A stretch of DNA of 16,046 bases from Anaerolineales bacterium (GTDB taxonomy: Bacteria; Chloroflexota; Anaerolineae; Anaerolineales; Villigracilaceae): NCBI GenBank assembly GCA_025938055.1, contig JAICQC010000055.1, positions 1 to 16,046 of the forward strand. The letters are read 5' to 3'. This document shows positions 6,508 to 13,132 of the stretch, piece after piece (the stretch's first letter is position 1; every line of letters starts with the position of its first letter). The notes under the pieces were generated by a model. It was not told the DNA's origin. It was given only the letters and a program-made list of their open reading frames with translations, and made no database searches. The position numbers and the translations under genes are program-made.

Positions 6508-7302
6508 CTATGGCAGTGGCTGCGGCTCGCCGTAGATGAAATTGTCCATCACGGCTACATCCGCATCAGCACTGTCATTCGGGCCCAGGGCGGCGGTGCC
6601 ATAGCGAATTTGCACGCGAAAGACCACCGGCTCGGGAAAAATCACTCCCAGGAAAGACAAGCCCGCGTCCTGTAAGGGGGTTTCAAACGTCCCAAGTGAA
6701 TTGCCGTCCCTGTCGAAATACTCGAACGCTGTATGGTCCGTGTCCACATCGGTATAGACCGCGCCGAAACCGCGGACGGCAGCCTGTGTGTTCGTGCCGG
6801 GAATAAAGAAAGTCAGGTCGACAACGTTGCTGCCCAGCGGTGAGAAGAGTCGTTCCTCGCTGAACGTTTTGAATGTGTAACTCGGATTGAGGTTGGTGAA
6901 GTAGGGGGCTGTGCCTGTGGGGTTGTCACGATCTGCACTGACTTGAACGCCCTCGCCTGGCGTGCTGAAGAATGCCCCACGGGCTCTGGGTGCTTCAGGA
7001 GCATTAAAGAAATCGGATGGCATAAAGTTCGGGGCAGCCAATTCATCAGGGACTCCATCCCAGTTAAGTTCGCGGTAACCGGAGGGACCCTTGCTGCCCG
7101 GCTCGGCACCGTTGTCGGCGCCCAACAAGCTGCGGTATTGATCTACGACCGCTGTAATATCGCCGGCGCCGCTAATGACCGTCGGCGTCACACCCTGCTC
7201 GGAAGTGGATTCCGTCGAGGGCAGCGGGCTGCCGCAGGCTGTCAGTAATATGGCAAGAACCAACAGCTTTAACATGGACAAGAGAGATTGTTTGTGTTTC
7301 AT
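6508..7302 (-). CDS. Secreted lipoprotein, unknown function
   Basis: A 264-residue protein with a lipoprotein signal peptide: MKHKQ, hydrophobic LKLLVLAILL, then lipobox LTAC with Cys23, followed by a Ser/Thr/Pro linker. Residues about 70-260 look like one beta-sandwich domain: LNWDGVPDEL, then TGTAPYFTNLNPSYTF, FSPLGSNVVDLTFFIPG, AVRGFGAVYTDVDTDHTAFE, FDRDGNSLGTFETP, LSFLGVIFPEP and a final VAVMDNFIYGEP. The alternating strands and D/N-rich turns resemble ligand- or carbohydrate-binding jelly-roll domains, and the WDGVPDELAAPN beginning recurs in my memory of secreted proteins from several phyla, but I cannot name the family. AGGAG lies eight bases ahead of the ATG. It starts 26 bases after the stand-alone receiver gene, so both are likely on one mRNA. 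Confidence 0.85.
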   Translation of the reverse strand: MKHKQSLLSMLKLLVLAILLTACGSPLPSTESTSEQGVTPTVISGAGDITAVVDQYRSLLGADNGAEPGSKGPSGYRELNWDGVPDELAAPNFMPSDFFNAPEAPRARGAFFSTPGEGVQVSADRDNPTGTAPYFTNLNPSYTFKTFSEERLFSPLGSNVVDLTFFIPGTNTQAAVRGFGAVYTDVDTDHTAFEYFDRDGNSLGTFETPLQDAGLSFLGVIFPEPVVFRVQIRYGTAALGPNDSADADVAVMDNFIYGEPQPLP

Positions 7303-7328
7303 GGTTTAAACTCCTATTGATAAACTAC

Positions 7329-7724
7329 TCAACGTATAGATCCAGATTGCCTGCTGTCCAAAACTTGATGCAAAACTGCCAGGAGTCCCGTCCAGCCCAA
7401 TCCCTTTTCCACAAAGGCATCACAGCCTGCCTGCCTGCCGCGTTCCCGGGAGAAGTCGTCGCTGTGGATGGAGAGCAGCACCACCAGCGGTGGATGCGGC
7501 AGCGCTTTCAACTCACGTGTGACATGAAAGCCATCCAGGTCGGGCAATTCGATATCCAGAATCACCAGATCAGGTTGGAATTGGCGCGCCTGGTGAATTG
7601 CTTCTGTTCCTTCAGCCGCCTCGCCTACTACTGTCATGTCAGGTTCATCCAGCAACAGCCAGCCCAGGCTCTCTCGTACAGACGGGGCATCGTCAACAAG
7701 CAGGATGCGGTGGGGTGAGGTCAT
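7329..7724 (-). CDS. Stand-alone response-regulator receiver protein (CheY-like)
   Basis: A 131-residue protein made of one receiver domain: RILLVDDAPSVRESL with the acidic pair Asp11-Asp12, phospho-acceptor Asp57 in LVILDIELPDLDG, Ser85 at the switch position (VVLLSIHSD) and Lys107 in AFVEKG. All residues needed for phosphorylation are present, and no output domain follows. Such proteins act as phosphorelay links or by binding a partner. No kinase sits next to it; the nearest is the GAF-type kinase at 14.9 kb, which already has its own regulator. It lies between two lipoprotein genes on the same strand, 69 bases after the first, with a GTCATTGCGAG repeat in the gap and no visible promoter. 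No Shine-Dalgarno sequence is clear before the ATG at 7724. Confidence 0.92.
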   Translation of the reverse strand: MTSPHRILLVDDAPSVRESLGWLLLDEPDMTVVGEAAEGTEAIHQARQFQPDLVILDIELPDLDGFHVTRELKALPHPPLVVLLSIHSDDFSRERGRQAGCDAFVEKGLGWTGLLAVLHQVLDSRQSGSIR

Positions 7725-7734
7725 AGATAGGAAT

Positions 7735-7791
7735 CATGTCATTGCGAGGGCGTTCTTCCCGACACCTGCGTCCGCGGCTCCAAATGACATG
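7735..7791. repeat. GTCATTGCGAG-type palindromic repeat, behind propeller lipoprotein gene
   Basis: CATGTCATT (7735-7743) and AATGACATG (7783-7791) form a 9-bp inverted repeat. The left side continues as GTCATTGCGAGGGCGTT (7738-7754), 16 of 17 bases equal to 12348-12364. It begins two bases after the stop codon at 7794 on the minus strand. It has no T run, so it is a dispersed repeat and not a standard terminator. Confidence 0.65.
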
Positions 7792-7793
7792 TG

Positions 7794-9341
7794 TTATGGC
7801 TGTGCGGTTCCCACGCTCAGCGCGCCGATAACGATCTGTGAAGCCGAAGATGCCGGGTCACCCTCCGTCCAAGCCATGATCAACGCGTTATCAGACGCCG
7901 CGGCGGCGAGGCCCGAATCATTGACATCCAAATTAAGATTGAAGCCGCTTGATGGAGTATCCAGTGCCCAGGTGCCGGTTTGAGGATCAGAAGCCAGGTG
8001 ACGAACCTGGACTTTGAATTTGCCGGTGCCATCATCTTCCAACCAGGCGACATACGGAACGTTCCCCACAAACGTGATGATGGGTTGGCGCGCATCCTGA
8101 TTCGGGTCCACGTTCAGGCTGGCGCCCACTTGCAGAAAGCTATTGCGCGAGGCAGTATCGAGCCGGGAGACAAAGATCTGCCATTTGCCATTCTGACCGA
8201 TCTCGGGCCATGCGATCCAGGGGACAGCGCTTTCACCCGGCGTCAGGCTGCCAGCAGCCATCGAGGCATCCTTGGCGTCCTGTAATGGGTTGATGTTCAA
8301 GGAGCAAGTTGTCTCATCATTTGGTTGGCAGGCTGGAACGTTGATCCACGTGAAGCCGCCGGGCGCGTTGGCGTCTGCCACGCCGCGCGCCGTGAAGATG
8401 CGGCTGGGACGGCCGCCGCCTTCCTCATGCCACGTCACCCAGGGGACAGCATTGCTGGTTTCGGCAAAGACACCAGTCGGGTGAAAGGAACTGCGGAACG
8501 GGTCGACATTCAGGGTAGGTTCGCTGGCTTTGAGCAGGCCGACAGGCTCCCAGCGGAATCCGCCGATCACCTCCGGGTCGCCACTGTCATCCTTGACACC
8601 TTTGCTCACAAAGATTTGTGTCGCGTTCGAGTTGATGGAGGGTTCCTCCCAGGCTACCCACGGAACGGGAGGGCTGGTGGGATCACCCGAGCCGGAGAAA
8701 ATGAACGGGTTCGAGGCGTTGCGGTTGGTCTGGAGGTTCAGGCTGGCTTCTCCGCCGCCGCGATCCTGCCCGGCTTGCTGCCACAAACCGGTTTCAGCGA
8801 TGAAGCGGCTGGCAAAGACCTGTGAAACATCGTTGAAGCCGGGGCTTGGTTCGACCCAGGCGACCCAGGGGACAGACTCGGTCTCACCGGAGAGAGTAAT
8901 GGTAGGGAAATCGCCGATCACGTTTGTATGAATATTCAACGAGGCTCCACGTGCCTGGAACGACTCGCCCTCGAACTCGCTGGAGAAGATCTGGCGCACT
9001 CCTCCAGAGGTGTTCTCTGCCCAGACGGTCCACAATCCAGAAGTATCGGTGCTGGCTGGATTCACGATCAGGGATGTGTTCTGCGCGGCTTGTGCAGCAT
9101 CTCGATTAAGTACGCCCAGCAGGGTGAAGGTCCCCCCTTCAGGCGCAGCGGCTGTTGGCTCTGTGGTTGCCTCTGCTGGGGCTGTTGCCGTTTCCTCCGC
9201 TGCGGTGGCTTGCGCTTCGGCAGTTGGCGAGGCTGCACCTTCTGCAGGCGGCGCAGCAGGTTCGGTGGCTGCTGGGGGGGCTCCGCCGCAGGCGGAGAGA
9301 AACAGAATCATCAAGATCAATAGTGAAGCAAGTTTTTTCAT
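7794..9341 (-). CDS. Lipoprotein with seven beta-propeller-like W-rich repeats
   Basis: The ATG at 9341 is chosen because it begins a lipoprotein signal (MKKLASLLILMILFLSAC, lipobox Cys18) and has AAGGAA upstream; the open frame extends 35 codons further with no signal-like sequence. Product 515 residues. Residues 21-70 are an Ala/Pro/Glu/Thr linker. Seven repeats follow, each with a core of the kind VPWVAWVEP, then a strand like QVFASRF or QIFVSKG, then a turn like SLNVDP: cores begin near residues 103, 158, 226, 299, 373, 428 and 487. Seven units of 55-74 residues fit a seven-bladed propeller closed as a ring. No Asp-box, metal or catalytic motif is evident; Cys338 and Cys346 could form a disulfide. 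Likely outer-surface ligand binding or scaffold (inference). It follows the small lipoprotein gene by 49 bases. Confidence 0.9.
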   Translation of the reverse strand: MKKLASLLILMILFLSACGGAPPAATEPAAPPAEGAASPTAEAQATAAEETATAPAEATTEPTAAAPEGGTFTLLGVLNRDAAQAAQNTSLIVNPASTDTSGLWTVWAENTSGGVRQIFSSEFEGESFQARGASLNIHTNVIGDFPTITLSGETESVPWVAWVEPSPGFNDVSQVFASRFIAETGLWQQAGQDRGGGEASLNLQTNRNASNPFIFSGSGDPTSPPVPWVAWEEPSINSNATQIFVSKGVKDDSGDPEVIGGFRWEPVGLLKASEPTLNVDPFRSSFHPTGVFAETSNAVPWVTWHEEGGGRPSRIFTARGVADANAPGGFTWINVPACQPNDETTCSLNINPLQDAKDASMAAGSLTPGESAVPWIAWPEIGQNGKWQIFVSRLDTASRNSFLQVGASLNVDPNQDARQPIITFVGNVPYVAWLEDDGTGKFKVQVRHLASDPQTGTWALDTPSSGFNLNLDVNDSGLAAAASDNALIMAWTEGDPASSASQIVIGALSVGTAQP

Positions 9342-9390
9342 CTTCGTTTTCCTTCCAATTGGGGACATCTCGAAGGGTAACAAATCATAA

Positions 9391-9797
9391 CTATCGTATG
9401 GGTTGGGGAGAAGGGTCTGTCCATTCGACCGGGTCGGTGTTTGCATTTAGCCAACCTATAGGTAGGCTGGTGGCAGCGGTCAGTTGAGTTCCAATTCTCC
9501 TCCCGCCGCGCAGTTCGTTATTTGCCAACACGATCCAGCCGTTGATCGTCTCGACGCCATCAATCGTCTCGATATAGCGATACAGCCCGGCAGGTTCGTC
9601 CACTCGCTCCGCCTGGAAGGTCAGCGCGGTGCCGTCGCAGAAAAACGCCATTAGTTGTTCCCCGTTCGTGACCAGCCCAATGAAGGCGTTGCTGCCTCCA
9701 CCTGCCCGGCGTAATTGCCGCTGATGGATTGTGCCTGCCCACCGCAGGCGGTGAGGAGTAGGATGAACAGAATTACAAGAGATAAAGATTTTTTCAT
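9391..9797 (-). pseudogene. Small lipoprotein gene split by a one-base frameshift
   Basis: An ATG at 9797 with AAGGAA eight bases upstream starts a clear lipoprotein signal, MKKSLSLVILFILLLTACGG (lipobox Cys18), continuing QAQSISGNYAGQVE. At 9694-9699 the reading must move by one base: the next frame gives SNAFIGLVTNGEQLMAFFCD, then RYIETIDGVETINGWIV and ends at 9391. One added base there (for example a third G) joins the parts into about 135 residues. The second part alone is open back to 9855, but its first 40 residues have low-complexity, non-signal character and cover the repeat, so that start is not real. The SISGNYAGQV...AFIGLVTNGE pattern looks like a small beta-barrel domain of unknown role. 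It lies between the propeller-cytochrome and propeller lipoprotein genes. Decay or an assembly error are both possible. Confidence 0.8.
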
Positions 9798-9820
9798 TAC
9801 TGGGTTCCTTGTCATTACCT

Positions 9821-9853
9821 GTCATTGCGAGCCACACAGCGGCTCGCAATGAC
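9821..9853. repeat. GTCATTGCGAG-type perfect palindrome behind cytochrome gene
   Basis: Arms GTCATTGCGAGCC (9821-9833) and its complement (9841-9853) pair perfectly over 13 bp with a 7-nt loop. It starts five bases after the stop codon at 9859 and ends 23 bases before the next start codon. There is no T run on the minus strand. A hairpin inside the operon could stabilise the upstream mRNA or lower downstream expression (inference). Confidence 0.85.
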
Positions 9854-9858
9854 ATAAG

Positions 9859-12144
9859 TTATGGACTAATCGGTTCGGTCTGTGTGTCAATGGAAATCAG
9901 GAATTGCACGACCGCGGCGCGGGCTTCAGGGCTGGCGAGCACATCCACACCGCCTGCATTTCGGTGCGCTTCGTTCTCCAGCACACATTCCAGTGTCAGG
10001 CAGGCGCCGTTATGCAGATAAGGCGGGAAAGCATGGATGCTGAGCAGCGAGGGCGGGTTATAGCCAAGCGAACCCAGCGCCTGCTGATTCGCAGCCGTCC
10101 GTTCGATCGGGTTTGCAAGATCAAGCGTGCCCACCTGATGCAGGAAGCGCGCCAGTTGTCCCGCAGGTGGTTCGGGGTCAACACCCGCAGTAAGCGTTTC
10201 GGGGAAGGGTGAGACCCGTGCAAAATCAACCTGGGATGTGGACCATTTGGCGCCGCCATGACAGACTTGGCAATTGGCTTCGATAAAGAGCTCGCGCCCG
10301 AGGACGATCTGCTGTCCTAATTCGCTGCCGGGGTCCACGCCCCGGTAGGGGGAAACCGGCGAGGCGATGCGGGACTGCGTCCATGCGACAATGGCATCCC
10401 AGGCAGGAATCCCATTGACGTGCAGCTGGGTACGCGCGGCGCTTGGCGGATCGAAGGCTTTGACGTTCGGGTCCGGATCCGTGGTCCCTTCGAGGACGAT
10501 CAATCCCTGCCCGCCGGATGTCCCGCGGATGTTCAATTCGAAATCTTCAAGTTCATCGAAGATGGCAGAGTAGTTCAGTACGCGTTGATCGCCGGTTGGA
10601 TTACTGGGGCTGAACGTCCCATTGAGCGGAATGCTCTTGCGCGGACCCGCCCCGAATGCCCAGACCACACCGTCGCTCAAGCCATCCGGGTGACAGCTCG
10701 CGCAAGCCTGCCAGCCTTCGTTCGACATGCGCTCTGCCACGCCTTCGTCAAACTCGCCGCGCGAGGAATGGAAGAGTTCATTCCCCAGCAGGAACTTTTC
10801 GCCGTCCGAGCCCGGCTCCGGCAGATCGGCGGATTGTATGCGGGCAATCTCAATCTCCGGTGAGACGGTCAGGTCGATCACAGACACATCTTTGGAGATG
10901 GTATTCATCACGTAGGCGCGTGTGTCGGCATTGTTGACCACAATACCGCGCGGGTTCTTGCCCACGTCGATCAACGCGACCCGGGTCGTATCTCCCTCGG
11001 CAGGAACACTGACCACGCTGGGTATACCGCTGTCGTCGAGAGTGATCTTCACCAGCACATCACTCGCCGCAGAGACGACGTATCCGTCGTTGCTGCCGTG
11101 CTTAAAGGCGATCGCCCACGGGTTCGCCACAAAGAGCTTGGGAGTGAATGTTTGTCTCCTGACTGCATCATGCAGATTGATCGTGCCCCCGGCAAGCTCC
11201 GCTTTCCCCGCGACATCAAACACGGAGAGGAAAGCCTGCGTATCCACGTTGAAGCGCACGGGACCCTCCGGCGAGGCAGCCACGTTTGGCAGGTAGCCGC
11301 GTCCATTTTTCAGGACGATTGCCTGGAGCTGGTTGGGGTAAGCAAATGTGGGGTCAGCCTCGGTGCCGCCGAAAGCAGTGCGGTTCGCTGTAAAACCAGT
11401 ATCATGCGCAGACAGGGTGATCACGCCCTGGATCTGTGCATCATCCGTTGTGGACAGCACGAAGACCTTGCCCTCGCTGCCCTGATCCAGCCCCGGACCG
11501 CCGGAGGCAGTGGGCTGTGAGAGGAACTGAGTGATGTACACGAACTGCTGCCCCTGCCCCCCATTATTGTTGGTGATCGCCACGCCGCGCGGCTGGATCC
11601 CCGGAATGGCAATTGTGGCGGCAACGGTGTTGCTGGCAGTATCGATTACAGAGACGCTATTCGAAGCCGAATTTGCCACATACGCTCGCGTACCATCGGG
11701 CGTCAGCGCGATCCCATAGGGCTCCCCGCCCACTGCAATATCCTGCGTCTTTTGGTTTACTGCCAGATCAATCACGGAAACGGTTGCGCTGGCCTGGTTG
11801 GTCACATACGCAAAGCGCTTGTTTGGTGTGATCGCGACGCTGCGCGGCTCGTCGCCCACTTCGATTTCAGCAATCTTTGTGTTGGCATTTCCTGCCACAT
11901 TGAGAACGCTGACACTGTCATCCAGATTATTCGCAACGACAAGCAGCGCATCATCTTCGCTGATCGCAATCGGACTCGACGAGCTGGAATTTTTGGCGAT
12001 TGTTCCGCCGGTTGCTGGCGCCTCCGCCGGGGTATTGGCGGGAGCAGCCGTAGGAGTCTCCTGAACTATGGGTGCAGGAGCAGCGCCGCAGGCTTGCAGA
12101 AGTACAAGAATGATCACAATGCTGATAGAACGAAACCGCTTCAT
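9859..12144 (-). CDS. Lipoprotein: YVTN beta-propeller fused to a di-heme cytochrome c
   Basis: The ATG at 12144 (AAGGAG seven bases upstream) gives 761 residues; the frame is open for 18 more codons without a ribosome site. Signal peptide with lipobox LQAC, Cys19, then a Pro/Ala linker. Residues 60-435 hold YVTN-type blades, for example GDEPRSVAITPNKRFAYVTN (97-116), GEPYGIALTPDGTRAYVANS (140-159) and GKNPRGIVVNNADTRAYVMN (395-414), each followed by SVSVIDL-like strands. Residues 445-755 carry two c-type heme sites, CASCH (481-485) and CQVCH (625-629), plus FPPYLHNGACLTLECVL (706-722), which resembles the PP-Y-HNG-TLE segment of MauG/di-heme peroxidase-like proteins. Expected role: surface electron transfer or a peroxidase/MauG-like oxidation with the propeller as partner- or substrate-binding part (inference). 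The order resembles known 'YVTN beta-propeller/cytochrome' surface proteins. It heads the exported-protein block. Confidence 0.92.
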   Translation of the reverse strand: MKRFRSISIVIILVLLQACGAAPAPIVQETPTAAPANTPAEAPATGGTIAKNSSSSSPIAISEDDALLVVANNLDDSVSVLNVAGNANTKIAEIEVGDEPRSVAITPNKRFAYVTNQASATVSVIDLAVNQKTQDIAVGGEPYGIALTPDGTRAYVANSASNSVSVIDTASNTVAATIAIPGIQPRGVAITNNNGGQGQQFVYITQFLSQPTASGGPGLDQGSEGKVFVLSTTDDAQIQGVITLSAHDTGFTANRTAFGGTEADPTFAYPNQLQAIVLKNGRGYLPNVAASPEGPVRFNVDTQAFLSVFDVAGKAELAGGTINLHDAVRRQTFTPKLFVANPWAIAFKHGSNDGYVVSAASDVLVKITLDDSGIPSVVSVPAEGDTTRVALIDVGKNPRGIVVNNADTRAYVMNTISKDVSVIDLTVSPEIEIARIQSADLPEPGSDGEKFLLGNELFHSSRGEFDEGVAERMSNEGWQACASCHPDGLSDGVVWAFGAGPRKSIPLNGTFSPSNPTGDQRVLNYSAIFDELEDFELNIRGTSGGQGLIVLEGTTDPDPNVKAFDPPSAARTQLHVNGIPAWDAIVAWTQSRIASPVSPYRGVDPGSELGQQIVLGRELFIEANCQVCHGGAKWSTSQVDFARVSPFPETLTAGVDPEPPAGQLARFLHQVGTLDLANPIERTAANQQALGSLGYNPPSLLSIHAFPPYLHNGACLTLECVLENEAHRNAGGVDVLASPEARAAVVQFLISIDTQTEPISP

Positions 12145-12233
12145 ATGCTTTCTCCTTAAAACTTGTGCCGTCATACTTACACCGGCATGCAATGACACTT
12201 GGCTCGCACAGAGTCACTTACATCATAAGAAAA

Positions 12234-12268
12234 ATTTCTTCCCAAGCCTATTATCAAAGGGAAGAAAT
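12234..12268 (-). terminator. 10-bp hairpin with T run, possible terminator of the kinase-regulator operon
   Basis: ATTTCTTCCC (12234-12243) and GGGAAGAAAT (12259-12268) pair perfectly with a 15-nt loop; on the minus strand TTTTCTT follows. The loop is large and the stem base is A/T, and it lies about 210 bases after the regulator's stop codon, so its role as terminator is uncertain. It could instead be part of the cytochrome gene's leader. Confidence 0.4.
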
Positions 12269-12282
12269 CAAAGGGGAAATTA

Positions 12283-12324
12283 GTTAGTTATTTTGTCTAA
12301 CTAAAGTTAGGAAGAGAAACTAAC
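12283..12324. promoter_or_regulatory. Twin operator: two GTTAG-N9-CTAAC palindromes
   Basis: GTTAG-N9-CTAAC occurs at 12283-12301 and again at 12306-12324, separated by four bases (repeat distance 23 bp). The first extends to TTAGTTAG / CTAACTAA, an 8-bp arm. The spacers differ in sequence but have the same length, as expected for a dimeric regulator's sites. It lies about 140-180 bases upstream of the propeller-cytochrome start codon. The neighbouring NarL-type regulator is the obvious candidate binder (inference). Confidence 0.6.
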
Positions 12325-12347
12325 GAAAGTAAGGAAGGAAGTCACCT

Positions 12348-12474
12348 GTCGTTGCGAGGGCGTTAGCCTGAAGCAATCTCCCGTCAAACGGGCATTGCCC
12401 ATCGACTAGCCCTTATCCATTTGATCGGAGATTGCTTCGTAATCCACGCTTCGATTGCGTAGCACTCAGCGCGG
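12348..12474. repeat. Long GTCATTGCGAG-family repeat (MITE/REP-like), diverged on one side
   Basis: Starts GTCGTTGCGAGGGCGTT (12348-12364), then GAAGCAATCTCC (12370-12381) paired with GGAGATTGCTTC (12427-12438), a perfect 12-bp inverted repeat. Small palindromes CCCGT-CAA-ACGGG and GGGCA-T-TGCCC lie between. The right end should return to CTCGCAATGAC but is diverged. TTGCGAG...GAAGCAATCTCC is a familiar design of dispersed repeats in many bacteria. It ends five bases before the stop codon of the response regulator (12479-12481). Confidence 0.75.
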
Positions 12475-12478
12475 AGAT

Positions 12479-13132
12479 TTATCGAGCCAAGCCATGCTTG
12501 ACTGCATAGAGCGCAGCTTGCGTTCTATCTTCAACCCCCAGCTTGTCGAAGATCGTGCTTACATAGCCCTTGACCGTCCCCTCCGTCAAGTGCAGTGCTG
12601 CGGCGATCTCTTTATTGCTGCGCCCCCTGGCGATCAACCGTAGAATGTCTGTTTCACGCCCTGTGAGACTGAGGTGTGGCAATGACTGCTCTTGTGAAGG
12701 CGCCGTCTTCCCGGCAACTTCGCGCATCAATTGCTGCTGTACTTCCGGGTGCAGGGAGGCGCGACCCGCCGCGACATCACGCAGGGCGCGCAGTAAATCT
12801 GCCTTGAGCACATCTTTGAGTAAATAGCCCGTCGCTCCAGCCTGGATTGCTTCTCGCACGCGTTGATCATCCGCAAACGTGGTCAACACCAGCACGCGTG
12901 CTTCCGGGTTCCTGGTTCGGATGCGCCGTGTGGCTTCGATCCCATCCAAGCCGCCCATGACCAGATCCATGATGATCACGTCGGGCTGGGTGGCATCTGC
13001 CAGGTCCACGGCGGCTGCCCCATCCGCAGCAATACCAACCACTTCAAAGTCTGGTTCTTCGGACAGCAGAGTCTGCAAGCCCTCGCGTACAATTTCGTGG
13101 TCATCAACAATGAGAACGCGGATGGAATTCAT
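12479..13132 (-). CDS. NarL/LuxR-type response regulator
   Basis: A 217-residue protein. Residues 1-120 are a receiver domain: VLIVDDHEIVREGL with Asp10-Asp11, phospho-acceptor Asp56 in VIIMDLVMGGLDG, Thr84/Thr85 at the switch and Lys106 in YLLKD. Residues 153-215 are a LuxR-type DNA-binding domain with the usual LTGRETDILRLIARGRSNKE and AAALHLTEGTVKGYVSTIFD. Length and order are standard for the NarL family, which binds as dimers to short inverted repeats when phosphorylated. Its ATG overlaps the kinase stop codon (ATGA, 13129-13132), so the two are translationally coupled and certainly partners in genetic terms. Likely targets include its downstream region with the twin GTTAG-N9-CTAAC sites; this is a guess from position. 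Confidence 0.96.
   Translation of the reverse strand: MNSIRVLIVDDHEIVREGLQTLLSEEPDFEVVGIAADGAAAVDLADATQPDVIIMDLVMGGLDGIEATRRIRTRNPEARVLVLTTFADDQRVREAIQAGATGYLLKDVLKADLLRALRDVAAGRASLHPEVQQQLMREVAGKTAPSQEQSLPHLSLTGRETDILRLIARGRSNKEIAAALHLTEGTVKGYVSTIFDKLGVEDRTQAALYAVKHGLAR

Larger units (their letters stand above)
12145..12478. other. 334-base intergenic region between the cytochrome gene and the response regulator
   Basis: No gene. In order from the left: the ribosome site of the cytochrome gene, a short degenerate GTCAT/ATGAC inverted sequence (12170-12196), a 10-bp hairpin (12234-12268), two GTTAG-N9-CTAAC sites (12283-12324), and a long GTCATTGCGAG-family repeat (12348-12474). The cytochrome gene's promoter must lie here if it is not read through from the regulator gene, but I see no clear -35/-10 pair. 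Confidence 0.7.

Noticed and set aside
8325..8825. Plus-strand open frame of 166 codons.
   Set aside because: It is antiparallel to the propeller lipoprotein gene, whose repeats and signal peptide are clear; the plus frame arises from codon bias.
9798..9855. Start at 9855 for the small lipoprotein body.
   Set aside because: This region is the palindromic repeat and spacer; the lipobox start at 9797 has the ribosome site.
12348..12474. Repeated palindromes considered as a CRISPR array or insertion sequence.
   Set aside because: No regularly spaced direct repeats with unique spacers and no transposase gene; the design is that of a REP/MITE-like element.
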